Origin: Aquimarina megaterium XH134
GTDB lineage: Bacteria > Bacteroidota > Bacteroidia > Flavobacteriales > Flavobacteriaceae
DNA: 64,000 nt
Reading direction: 5' to 3'
Assembly (NCBI RefSeq): GCF_000520975.1
Contig: NZ_JACB01000049.1
Span: 16,986-80,985, forward strand
Every line of letters starts with the position of its first letter. Position 1 is the first letter of the stretch. Of the stretch, positions 45,849 through 55,101 are shown one piece after another. The notes below the pieces were generated by a model. It ran no database searches. It saw only the letters and a list, made by a program, of their open reading frames with translations, and was not told the origin of the DNA. The position numbers and the translations under genes are program-made.

Positions 45849-48476
45849 TTAATTCTTTGTTTTTGTAGAATCTTTTTTCTTTTTCTTACCTAAAAACCCT
45901 CCTAAGATATTTTTTGCAGTATTTTTTAAAGTTTCTTCTGTATTGTTAGAATTTGTTTTAGAAGAATCAGTTGGTTTTTTAGAATTTCCTAATAGATCTG
46001 TTAATACTTTCTCGCCTTTACCGATAAGCTCTCCTTTTACTTTTTCTTTCTGTTTGTCTACTATTTGTTGTGTGAGTTGCTTTATCGCCAGATCTGTATT
46101 TAAGCTAACCTTTGGGTTTTTAAAATTACCAGAAAGCCCAATTGGTAGTCCAACAGTCATAGTATTTGCTTCCTTTTGATCAAGTTGAGAGATCAGGTTT
46201 CCAACCTCACTACCTAGATATTTAGCAGGTACATCTAGTTTGATATTATAATTCATATTTTGCTCAAAACTATGACTTCCACCAGCAGTAACCTTTATCC
46301 CCTGAACATCAAACTCAAAAGGTTTTACATTAATTTTTCCATCATCAAAACTTAGGTTAGTTTTAATGTCTTTTAAGTTTAATTGATCAATTTCTACAAA
46401 ATTAAGTTGGTTATCTAATGTAGATAAAAACGGAGTTTTAGTTGTTGATACTTGGGCATTAAGAATCTCTGCAAGTGCCTTACCTTTTAATGAGGTTAAA
46501 ACAGGAATAAGGTTTTCGTTAAGATTACCATTCAGGTTAATTTTGGTCGTCAGGTTACCTGTAAGTGCTTTTGCAATAGGAGCTAAACCTTTTATTAATT
46601 CTAAATTATTAAAAGACTTTACGATATCGATTTTACTTAAATCCAGAGCCATGTCAAAGGTAGGAACTTTAGCCTTAGTAGATACGTTACCATTTAGAGC
46701 CATCCCTCCGTCAAAAATATTAGAAGTTACGTTTTCTAAATAAGCAGTTTCATCTTTTATTTTTACCGTTCCTTTTGTATTTTGTAATTCTAGATTATCA
46801 TAGAAAACTTTTTTGGTATCAAAGTTTAGTGTAGCATCCAGAAAAGAAGGGATTCTCATAGTTTCATCTTCTGTTGTACTTGCGACCTCTTCTTCGGTTT
46901 CTTGCTCACTTACCATAAAATCATCTACGGCAAACACATTAGAATTTACATTAAAATCTCCTTTTAGATCTTGTTTTGCAAATAAGAACCCCATTAGATT
47001 TTGTATGGTACCTGTGGCAGCAAGATCTGATCTTCCTGTAGTGGCCTGCATTTTGTCTAATGAAATGGTTTCTGGTGTAAAACTTACATCAGCATTTTCA
47101 ACTTTTATTTCATTTGGTGTATCAGTAGATGCATATGTAAATTGAGAAATACTGGCAGTACCAGAGCTTTTTATATTTTGATATTGTTCTTTTTCTAAAG
47201 ATTGCATATCAAAATGAGTTTTGACATCTGCATTAACAATCCCATTTATTTTTTCTTCCAGTTGTAAAGGATATGCCTGATTCAGGTTAGCCAGGTTTAA
47301 TGTACCTTTTAGCATCATATCTACAATCATATTCTTCGTTAGATTTCGAAGACTACCTTTGGCAGCAAAAGAATCCTGATCTATTTTGAAAGTTAAATTG
47401 TCAATATTGATATAAGTATCATCTACCAATCCGGTTTCATTCTTAATCTTAGTGTCGATATTTATATTTTTAACGCCTTTTGGTAAATCGGGGTATTTAA
47501 AAGAAGCATTACTTGATGCAATCTTGATATCCATTTTTGGGATATAGGTATCATCAGATTTTCCTTTAATGATTCCGTTAATAGAAAAGTCTCCACTAGT
47601 TTGCACTCCATCCAGGTTTTTGACATAAGTTTCGGGAATAACGGCAAGGAAATTCTTAAAATCAGACGAAGGGGTTTTAAAACTGAGATCTACATCGGTA
47701 TATTTTTCGAATAACTGAACATACCCTGCGAATTCGAGAGGTAGTCGATTAATTTGAGCTTTATTTTCTTTGAAAGAATAACGCTGATTCTCAAGATCTA
47801 ATTCTATTTGGGCATCAAGTTGTAATTTATTTTTGTTTAGATATTTAGTGCCATCGAGATTTAATGAAGCTTCAGTATTCGTTTTAGTATCTAAGATTAT
47901 TTTTTCTCCAGAGATCGATCCGTCACCGCTATGATTAAGATCGGTCATTGCCAATAGGGTTTTACTTATATCATCTCTAAATAGAATTTTACTATCATTT
48001 ATTTCATAATGATCCAAAGCAAAGGTGAAAGCACCACTTTCTTCTTCTGGATTAGTTTCTGTAGCATCTTCTTGTTTTCTAACAATATCAACATTAGAAT
48101 TTCCTAATGAATCAGTCTTGATTGCAATATTGGCTTCATCGATTACTATTTTTTGAACACTAATAGGTTCTGAAGCGTTTTTAAATAATTCTTTGATAGA
48201 CATGTCCAAAGCTATTTTTTTAGAATAAGCCAAGGTGTCTCCTTCAAAAGGAGCAAAGTTAATAATAGAAAACTCATCAATAACCACAGATGCCTGTGGG
48301 AAACTTCTGATAAGGCTAATATCCAAATTTGCAAAGTCTACTTTTGCATGCACATGCTCATTCACCAGGTAGCGCACTTTGTCCTGGATAGTTCCCTTAA
48401 ACAAAAAAGGAATCGAGATAATACCTATGATAAATAGTAGTAAAAAAATACCAAGAATTTTGAGGACTTTTTTCAT
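45849..48476 (-). CDS. AsmA family protein
   Basis: An 875-residue protein with an N-terminal transmembrane anchor (residues 6-25) and the repetitive beta structure of AsmA/TamB-like proteins. Signatures are VNEHVHAKVDFANLDISLIRSFPQASVVIDEFSI at the start (shown in part) and LKGKALAEILNAQVSTTK in the C-terminal AsmA-like domain. These proteins form long grooves between inner and outer membranes and are linked to lipid transport and outer membrane assembly. The extreme C-terminus is Lys/Ser-rich and probably disordered. Monocistronic. Confidence 0.88.
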   Translation of the reverse strand: MKKVLKILGIFLLLFIIGIISIPFLFKGTIQDKVRYLVNEHVHAKVDFANLDISLIRSFPQASVVIDEFSIINFAPFEGDTLAYSKKIALDMSIKELFKNASEPISVQKIVIDEANIAIKTDSLGNSNVDIVRKQEDATETNPEEESGAFTFALDHYEINDSKILFRDDISKTLLAMTDLNHSGDGSISGEKIILDTKTNTEASLNLDGTKYLNKNKLQLDAQIELDLENQRYSFKENKAQINRLPLEFAGYVQLFEKYTDVDLSFKTPSSDFKNFLAVIPETYVKNLDGVQTSGDFSINGIIKGKSDDTYIPKMDIKIASSNASFKYPDLPKGVKNINIDTKIKNETGLVDDTYINIDNLTFKIDQDSFAAKGSLRNLTKNMIVDMMLKGTLNLANLNQAYPLQLEEKINGIVNADVKTHFDMQSLEKEQYQNIKSSGTASISQFTYASTDTPNEIKVENADVSFTPETISLDKMQATTGRSDLAATGTIQNLMGFLFAKQDLKGDFNVNSNVFAVDDFMVSEQETEEEVASTTEDETMRIPSFLDATLNFDTKKVFYDNLELQNTKGTVKIKDETAYLENVTSNIFDGGMALNGNVSTKAKVPTFDMALDLSKIDIVKSFNNLELIKGLAPIAKALTGNLTTKINLNGNLNENLIPVLTSLKGKALAEILNAQVSTTKTPFLSTLDNQLNFVEIDQLNLKDIKTNLSFDDGKINVKPFEFDVQGIKVTAGGSHSFEQNMNYNIKLDVPAKYLGSEVGNLISQLDQKEANTMTVGLPIGLSGNFKNPKVSLNTDLAIKQLTQQIVDKQKEKVKGELIGKGEKVLTDLLGNSKKPTDSSKTNSNNTEETLKNTAKNILGGFLGKKKKKDSTKTKN

Positions 48477-48554
48477 GATAAAATAGCTTTGAGATAAAGA
48501 AACGATTTACAAAGATACAATGTTACTTTTTTTAAGTTAACTATTTGTTAGATT

Positions 48555-49262
48555 TTAAATTTCTAGAGCCAATTCACCACCTTGTTTTAGTTTAAATCGC
48601 TTTCTTATAACATGCACACATAGGTATAAAATAGGAGTGTCTAGTGCAGCGACCAATATTTTAAACAAAAAACCATTAAGTAATAATACTCCAAAACGAT
48701 CCCAATCTATAATACCTGCAGAACATAATAACAAAAGAACAGTTAGGGTGTCTATAAATTGAGAAGAAAAAGTAGAAAAATTATTTCGCAACCAAAGATG
48801 TTTTCCTTTTGTAACACGTTTCCAGAAATGAAAAATCTGAATATCAATATATTGTGCAAAAAGATAAGCCATCATTGATGCAAATACGGCGATTACTGTA
48901 GCGCCAAAAACCTGATTGAATATATCATCATCTATAGGAGACCAGGTTGTAGCTGGCACCGAAGCTGAAGCATATACAATGAGTAACGAAAAAAAAGATG
49001 CAAAAATACCGGCCGTAACAATTTGATTCGCTTTTCTCTTGCCAAATATTTCACTAATAATATCGGTGATCAAAAAAGTAATAGGATATGGTAGGATTCC
49101 TACAGAAATTTCAAAAGTATATACTCCGAAAAAATCCCAATAAAAGAATTTTTGAAAAATAAGATTAGATACTACTAATGATGAAATGAAAAGTGCGCCA
49201 AGTATCAGGTATATTCGATAGGCAACACGTTTGTTTTTTAAATTCAGAGGAGTTTCTGTCAA
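48555..49262 (-). CDS. Queuosine precursor transporter (YhhQ/VUT family)
   Basis: A 235-residue inner-membrane protein with about six helices. The pattern VGILPYPITFLITDIISEIFGKRKANQ matches the VUT_1/YhhQ family that imports queuosine precursors such as preQ0 or preQ1 for tRNA modification. The next gene downstream on the minus strand (AsmA) is unrelated. It is divergent from folK. Length is typical. Confidence 0.9.
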   Translation of the reverse strand: MTETPLNLKNKRVAYRIYLILGALFISSLVVSNLIFQKFFYWDFFGVYTFEISVGILPYPITFLITDIISEIFGKRKANQIVTAGIFASFFSLLIVYASASVPATTWSPIDDDIFNQVFGATVIAVFASMMAYLFAQYIDIQIFHFWKRVTKGKHLWLRNNFSTFSSQFIDTLTVLLLLCSAGIIDWDRFGVLLLNGFLFKILVAALDTPILYLCVHVIRKRFKLKQGGELALEI

Positions 49263-49363
49263 AATAAAATAATAGTTTACTTAAAAATAAGGCGAAGTGA
49301 TTTTGTTTTGTTTAATTTGTTCTAAAAATAAGGAGTTCTGGTCAGAATATAAAAAATCCAATC

Positions 49364-50491
49364 TTGAAAACATCCCGTCTGTTACATATTTCATTAGGAA
49401 GTAATATAGGAAATCGTATGGATTTTCTACAGAATGCTATTAAAAAAATATATGAATCGATAGGAGATTTGGTTTCGATTTCTGGAGTGTATCAGACTCC
49501 GGCCTGGGGATTTAATAGTGATGATTTTTATAATGCTTGTATTGCAGTACGTACCTTTCTTTCTGAAAACGAAGTGTTAACAATGCTATTAGAAATTGAA
49601 AATTCTCTGGGTAGAAATAGAACAGATGGTAAAGGATATGAGGCAAGAACGATTGATTTGGATATTATTTTTTCTTCTGAAGGAAGTATAGAAACCAAAA
49701 ACTTGATCGTTCCTCATCCTGCAATGCAGGATCGAAAATTTGTATTAGAACCACTAGCAGAGATTGCAGGAGGTATGGTACATCCAAAATTGAAGCAAAC
49801 CGTAAAGCGATTGTTAGATAGTACTTCAGATGCTTCAAAAGTGACTTTGCTTGATGAGAAAATAGTTAATCCAAAAGAAAAGTATGCTTTGTCCCGATTT
49901 CAATTCCTAACTGTCGAAGGAAATATTGGGGCTGGTAAGACAAGTTTGGCACAACTGATAGCTCAGGAGTTTAATGCAAAACTTATTCTGGAACGTTTCG
50001 CAGATAATCCGTTTTTACCAAAGTTTTATGAGGATATGGAGCGTTATGCTTTTCCTCTCGAGATGTCTTTTTTGGCAGATCGTTATCAGCGTTTGCAGGA
50101 TGATATTGCTCAGTTTGATCTGTTTAAAGATTTTGTGGTGAGTGATTATGATGTATTTAAATCATTGATTTTTGCTAAGGTTACTTTACAATCAGAAGAA
50201 TTTATGCTGTACAAAAAAGTATTTGACTTGATGTATAGAAATTTGACTAAACCCGGACTATATGTGTATTTATATCAAGATACAGAACGTCTTTTAGAAA
50301 ATATCAAAAAAAGAGGAAGGGACTATGAGCAAAAAATCCCTGCAGATTATCTGAATAAGATCAATAAAGGGTATTTGCAATTTATAAAATCACAACCAGA
50401 ATTTAGTATAAGGATAATAGATGTGTCTAAACGGGATTTTATAGCAAATCGATCTGATTATATTTCGATTATCGAAGAGATCTCAAAATAA
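49364..50491 (+). CDS. folK: Bifunctional HPPK (FolK) and deoxynucleoside kinase
   Basis: A 375-residue fusion. Residues 1-155 are 2-amino-4-hydroxy-6-hydroxymethyldihydropteridine pyrophosphokinase: HISLGSNIGNR, GVYQTPAWGF, LGRNRTDGKGYEARTIDLDI and VPHPAMQDRKFVLEPL. Residues about 178-375 are a deoxynucleoside kinase with P-loop GNIGAGKTS (186-194), ERFADNPFL and DRYQRL. It thus joins folate synthesis with nucleotide salvage. This fusion is seen in other Flavobacteriaceae. Translation starts at TTG (49364) because no ATG lies upstream and the FolK N-terminus requires it. It converges on the M19 dipeptidase with a 2-base gap. Confidence 0.92.
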   Translation: MKTSRLLHISLGSNIGNRMDFLQNAIKKIYESIGDLVSISGVYQTPAWGFNSDDFYNACIAVRTFLSENEVLTMLLEIENSLGRNRTDGKGYEARTIDLDIIFSSEGSIETKNLIVPHPAMQDRKFVLEPLAEIAGGMVHPKLKQTVKRLLDSTSDASKVTLLDEKIVNPKEKYALSRFQFLTVEGNIGAGKTSLAQLIAQEFNAKLILERFADNPFLPKFYEDMERYAFPLEMSFLADRYQRLQDDIAQFDLFKDFVVSDYDVFKSLIFAKVTLQSEEFMLYKKVFDLMYRNLTKPGLYVYLYQDTERLLENIKKRGRDYEQKIPADYLNKINKGYLQFIKSQPEFSIRIIDVSKRDFIANRSDYISIIEEISK

Positions 50492-50493
50492 TA

Positions 50494-51822
50494 TTATCCT
50501 GCTTGATTTAGCTCTTTTGCTACTTTTTGCACTTCATCAAGAACACGTAGCAGATTTCCACTCCATAACTTTTCGATTTGTTCTTCGGTATACCCTCGTT
50601 TTACCAGTTCTAGAGTCACATTAAATGTTTCAGAAGCATCACTCCAACCTTCAATTCCACCACCACCATCAAAATCAGAGCTAATCCCTACATGATCAAT
50701 GCCAATTTTATTAACCATATAATCAATATGATTTACAAAATCTACAACATCTACAGCAGGAGGAAGATCATCTATTTTCTTTACTTTTTCTCTTCGAATC
50801 GTTAGCATTTTCATGTAAAAATCATAGTACTTTTCTTTTTCTTCTGTACCGAGCTTAGTTATTTCTTTTCGATCTATCCAGGTTACTCCCATAGAATCAG
50901 CAATCTGCTTGGCTATTTCGACTTCTTTCTCATTTCGTTTTTCAAACTTCTCTGTATTTAAGTATGAGGTAAAAGCTACGGTTTGAACCACACCACCATT
51001 TTCTTTTAACCATTGCAATTGTTCATCGTCCAGATTTCTACTATGATCACATAATGCTCTTGCAGAAGAGTGAGAAGCAATGATCGGAGCTTTGGTAAGT
51101 TTGATCATTTGTCGCATAGATTCTTTAGAAGGGTGGGAAACATCTATCATAATCCCTGTTTTATTCATTTCTGTAATAACTTCTTTCCCTAGATCGCTTA
51201 AGCCATTATGCAACCAAATGCCATCTGCTTCACCAGTATTAGAATCACAAAGCTGGCTATGCCCATTATGAGAAAGTGACATATATCTGGCACCAAGGTC
51301 ATGAAACTTCTTTACATTACTAATATCGGTTCCTACGGGATATCCATTTTCGATACCAATCATAGCTACTTTTTTTCCTTTTTTATGAATACGACGAACA
51401 TCATTAGATGTTAAGGCTAGTTCAATTTGATCTGGTGCAATTTCTTCTGCTAGTTTATGAATAGCCTTAAATTTTGACATTGCAATTTCGTACGCTTTTT
51501 CATAGCCTTTAGTTGTTAGAGAGTCTTGTCCCGTATAAACAATAAACCAGGCAACATCTAATCCACCCTTTTTCATTTTTGGTAAAGTGATTTGTGAACT
51601 AAGATCCTGAGTGTAATTTATAGAATCTGTAAAGTTTTTTACATTAATATCACAGTGAGTATCTAGAGTAATGACTTTATTATGAATTTCTTTTGCTTTG
51701 GCGATAAGTTGATCCTCTGTAATGGTTGATTGATCTTCTGTAGAAGTATCTTTTTTCATATTCTCTTGTTTGCATGAAATAAGTAAGAGTACAATAGCAG
51801 CAAAAATTGAAAAGTTTTTCAT
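50494..51822 (-). CDS. Membrane dipeptidase (M19) lipoprotein
   Basis: A 442-residue lipoprotein (MKNFSIFAAIVLLLISC, lipobox C17) with an M19 peptidase/renal dipeptidase domain. Zinc site residues are visible in TLDTHCDIN, GIENGYPVG, SHNGHSQLCD, ASHSSARALCDHSRN and HVGISSDFDGG. The enzyme hydrolyses dipeptides and some beta-lactams and would sit in the outer membrane or periplasm. It is transcribed convergently to folK. Preceded by a terminator for the M43 gene. Confidence 0.92.
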   Translation of the reverse strand: MKNFSIFAAIVLLLISCKQENMKKDTSTEDQSTITEDQLIAKAKEIHNKVITLDTHCDINVKNFTDSINYTQDLSSQITLPKMKKGGLDVAWFIVYTGQDSLTTKGYEKAYEIAMSKFKAIHKLAEEIAPDQIELALTSNDVRRIHKKGKKVAMIGIENGYPVGTDISNVKKFHDLGARYMSLSHNGHSQLCDSNTGEADGIWLHNGLSDLGKEVITEMNKTGIMIDVSHPSKESMRQMIKLTKAPIIASHSSARALCDHSRNLDDEQLQWLKENGGVVQTVAFTSYLNTEKFEKRNEKEVEIAKQIADSMGVTWIDRKEITKLGTEEKEKYYDFYMKMLTIRREKVKKIDDLPPAVDVVDFVNHIDYMVNKIGIDHVGISSDFDGGGGIEGWSDASETFNVTLELVKRGYTEEQIEKLWSGNLLRVLDEVQKVAKELNQAG

Positions 51823-51898
51823 AATTAGATGTGATTATGTGTTTTATAACGTTATAAACTTACAAAACAAATTCCAGATGATATTTTTAATAATAGAA

Positions 51899-51925
51899 AC
51901 TGCCCGAAAATTTTTTCGGGCAGTT
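51899..51925 (-). terminator. Terminator after the M43 metalloprotease gene
   Basis: Arms AACTGCCCGAAAA and TTTTCGGGCAGTT are perfectly complementary. It lies about 31 bases past the stop at 51956 on the minus strand. Confidence 0.85.
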
Positions 51926-51955
51926 AGGGTACATTCAAAAAAAACTAAACAAATC

Positions 51956-54151
51956 TTATCTTTTGATAAATTTTTGAGTTACTTGTCCTTCTTTATTATT
52001 AATGATTATAAAATAAACACCGTTACTTAGATTACTAACATCGTAAGCCGTAGTTTCGTTATTAGAATCTACTATGTCAATTGTTTTTCCTAAAAAATCT
52101 GTAATGGTGATTTGTGTTTTTCCTCCATTTTTCGAGAATCCAGGATGTTGGATAGATAAAGAACCAGATGCAATAGGGTTGGGATAGATACTTATCTTTG
52201 GATTCGCTGTACGGATTTCATTATCAGTGAGATCACTATCTGCAGAACCAGAAGTAATTTTTAAATTATCGATAGCCATATCACTTCTGTAACTAGATCC
52301 TGTAGTTCCTTTAAGTTGTAATTTTATTGTAGATCCGCTATAAGCAGATAAGTTTACGGTTTGAGAACTCCAACTATTTCCCTGGTTTCCATTTTTGCTC
52401 CAGGCAGTGGTCCAGTTTACACCATCATTGGTAGATACACGTATTTCTAAAGTACCCATATTTGATCCATACATGTGATAATCAAAGCTAAGTTCTGCAT
52501 TTGATTCACTGGTTAAATCTACACAAGGACTTGTTAATAAAGCTACTTTATTAGGAAATCCATTTCCGCTACCAGAAGCTTCGGTAAAGATGTAATTACT
52601 ACCATTAGTTGCAGAAGAAGGCCCTGTGCTAGATGATGGCGTGCTATTGCTATCAACTGTCCAGTTTATATTATCACTAGTTTCTTGTGTCCATTCACCA
52701 ATCCCGGATTCAAAACTTTCGTTATAAGGAAAACTGGTAATCCCGTTACAAGAAGAAGGATTGGTTACAGTTTCCTTGATTTTGATATTATCAATTGCTA
52801 TATCACTTCTCCAACTCGTTCCTGTTGTTCCTTTAAACTGCAATCTAATTACAGAACCAGAATATCCAGAAAGATCAACAGTTGCTTGATTCCAGGTGTC
52901 TCCTTTGGCTCCATTTTGTGACCATATAGAAGTATAAGATGTTCCATCATTAGTACTTACCAAAACTTCTATAGTTCCTATATCTCTACCTAGCATGTGA
53001 TATCCAAATTCTAGAGACATATTACCAGCCTGAGGTAAATCTATACATGGGCTGTTTAATATTGCTGTTTTATTAGGACTCCCGGCTGGGGTTACATTTG
53101 TAGATGCTTCTGTGTAAAGGTAGAAAGAGCCGTTTTGTGCTGTAGAAGGTCCTGTTCCCGACGAGGGAGTTCCGTTAGAGTCTCTTGTCCATTCGATATC
53201 ATCTCCTGTGGCATTAGTCCAATCTCCTAATCCAGATTCAAAACTTTCACTATACGGAAAATTACTGATAGTGGAGCATACGGGTGGATTTGTTGGACTG
53301 GTTAAATAAGCTCTGTCTGATTCTAATGATGCTACAATAGCATTTTGTTGTTGACTAGAGAATCCCCCTGTACGACAACTTTTACGAGTGTAAGACATTA
53401 CATTGTTTACATCGGGTTGATATTGGTCTCCATTGGCATCTGTTGCTGTTCCGGTATAATTACAGCTAGAATTAACAAGGCTACTAAGTCTTGGATCTGC
53501 TGGGGTATCGCAGAAAAAATCTCCTGCAGAAGAGCAGTTTGTTCGTTGTACAAGTTCTCTTCCATTAGACGTAGAGTGCGTATGCAGGATAGAAAAATAA
53601 TGCCCTAATTCGTGAGAAGAAGTAGAGCCATTTTGTGAGCAAGAAGCATCTAATATTGCTCGGTTTCCGGTTCCCGGAAATTTAGCAAATCCACAGATGG
53701 TAGAACTGCCCGAAGTTACTTCAGAAAAGTAAAAAATATTGATAGCCTCGGCAACTTCATATTGTACTAGTTGACTGTCATTGCTTTTATTAAAAGAATT
53801 ATTCCAACTGGTCTTGTCAATGTATTTGGTAGGTGCATATTCGTGAAATGAAATATTCATCGGAGCATACGTTGCATTTAGTTCATCCATTACATTTTGA
53901 ATCTGTGCGCTGGATACTGCAGGAGAACCTCCGCTCGAGTTACGCGAGACATGATGTTGTATTGGTAATGATACAGGTGTTGCCAGAGCCTTACTGCCGT
54001 TATCGGTAATAGATTTAAGGCGTTTGAGCATAAAAGTATCGTAGTTTTTAGGCGGTTCTGCACCACAATCTTTTTCCTGAGCAAATCCGAATTGTGTTGT
54101 TGTTAGCATTGCGAGCGCGAGAAAAACAACTGCTTGTTTTCTTAATTTCAT
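51956..54151 (-). CDS. M43-type zinc metalloprotease with MAM-like domains and T9SS tail
   Basis: A 731-residue exported protease. Signal peptide ends near FGFAQ. The zinc motif SHELGHYFSILHTH holds H180, E181, H184 and H190, matching the M43 (pappalysin-like) family. Two MAM-like beta domains follow (about 302-465 and 475-640), each with SFESG(L/I)G(D/E)W, SPC(I/V)DL and (F/L)KGTTG(T/S)S-RSD(I/M)AIDN. The last about 80 residues are a type A T9SS sorting domain (ISIYPNPIASGSLSI to VTQKFIKR). The enzyme is therefore released or anchored outside by the T9SS, to which the PorP/SprF class of proteins belongs. Likely a secreted proteolytic or virulence-type enzyme. Confidence 0.92.
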   Translation of the reverse strand: MKLRKQAVVFLALAMLTTTQFGFAQEKDCGAEPPKNYDTFMLKRLKSITDNGSKALATPVSLPIQHHVSRNSSGGSPAVSSAQIQNVMDELNATYAPMNISFHEYAPTKYIDKTSWNNSFNKSNDSQLVQYEVAEAINIFYFSEVTSGSSTICGFAKFPGTGNRAILDASCSQNGSTSSHELGHYFSILHTHSTSNGRELVQRTNCSSAGDFFCDTPADPRLSSLVNSSCNYTGTATDANGDQYQPDVNNVMSYTRKSCRTGGFSSQQQNAIVASLESDRAYLTSPTNPPVCSTISNFPYSESFESGLGDWTNATGDDIEWTRDSNGTPSSGTGPSTAQNGSFYLYTEASTNVTPAGSPNKTAILNSPCIDLPQAGNMSLEFGYHMLGRDIGTIEVLVSTNDGTSYTSIWSQNGAKGDTWNQATVDLSGYSGSVIRLQFKGTTGTSWRSDIAIDNIKIKETVTNPSSCNGITSFPYNESFESGIGEWTQETSDNINWTVDSNSTPSSSTGPSSATNGSNYIFTEASGSGNGFPNKVALLTSPCVDLTSESNAELSFDYHMYGSNMGTLEIRVSTNDGVNWTTAWSKNGNQGNSWSSQTVNLSAYSGSTIKLQLKGTTGSSYRSDMAIDNLKITSGSADSDLTDNEIRTANPKISIYPNPIASGSLSIQHPGFSKNGGKTQITITDFLGKTIDIVDSNNETTAYDVSNLSNGVYFIIINNKEGQVTQKFIKR

Positions 54152-54307
54152 AAGTTTGAGTTTGTTAATGTTTTTTAATAGTTCTTATTAATAAAGACGT
54201 AAAAAAGATAAATAACCCTTATAAAATTATTTTTTGTGTTAAAATAGTATAGATCAGGACTGGGATTCTATATCAGAAAAGAGAAGGATAAGTATAGTAG
54301 AAACCTC

Positions 54308-54841
54308 CTATAGCTTATTAAAAATATCCCAGATCACAACTCCTGCACTAACCGAAATATTAAGAGAATGCTTACTACCATACTGAGGAATCTCGATAAC
54401 AGTATCACTTTCTGAGACAACTTGCTGCTGGACACCTTTAACTTCATTACCAAAAATGATTGCGTATTTTTGATTATGCTCTGGAATAAAGTCGTTTAGC
54501 ATCGTTGCATTTTCTGCCTGCTCGATAGATAAAATGTTTACATGCTGTGATTTAAGATCCTGTATAAGCGCTAAAGTGTCTTTTTGATATTCCCAATCTA
54601 CAGTATCAGTAGCTCCTAATGCAGTTTTTTGAATATCTTTATGAGGAGGGGTAGCTGTTATACCGCAGAGGTATATTTTTTCTATCAAAAATGCATCTGC
54701 AGTTCTAAATACAGATCCAATATTGTTTAAACTTCTAATATTATCCAGGATGATAATTAAAGGAGTCTTTTCTGATGCCTTAAATTCTTGTACAGTTTTG
54801 CGATCGAGTTCGCTATTTTTGAGTTTTCTGCTTCCTTCCAT
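54308..54841 (-). CDS. TrmH/SpoU family RNA methyltransferase
   Basis: A 177-residue SPOUT methyltransferase starting at the ATG at 54841 (MEGSRKLKNSEL). Motif 1 ILDNIRSLNNIGSVFRTADAF, motif 2 YAIIFGNEVKGV and motif 3 IEIPQYGSKHSLNISVSAGVVIWDI form the trefoil-knot SAM site. It methylates 2'-O of ribose in tRNA or rRNA; the exact site is unknown. It is divergent from mutS. Length is short but complete for the catalytic domain. Confidence 0.92.
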   Translation of the reverse strand: MEGSRKLKNSELDRKTVQEFKASEKTPLIIILDNIRSLNNIGSVFRTADAFLIEKIYLCGITATPPHKDIQKTALGATDTVDWEYQKDTLALIQDLKSQHVNILSIEQAENATMLNDFIPEHNQKYAIIFGNEVKGVQQQVVSESDTVIEIPQYGSKHSLNISVSAGVVIWDIFNKL

Positions 54842-55101
54842 TATCGCAAAAATAATATTTATCACATATTCTACGATTGATACTCGATAAAACTTTGAGA
54901 ATTCTTTGTGTTTTTTGAAACAGGTTGTAGTATGGATTGATTATAACTTATAACAAATATGTAGTTACTTATTTAATGCATTATATGCTTCTTTTTGTGT
55001 TGAAGTAAAATTGTGAATAAAATTGAATAACTCCTAACAGCTATATTTCAAAAAAAATAGAAGAATAGCTACTTTAGCATGATTCATAAAATTATACTTC
55101 A

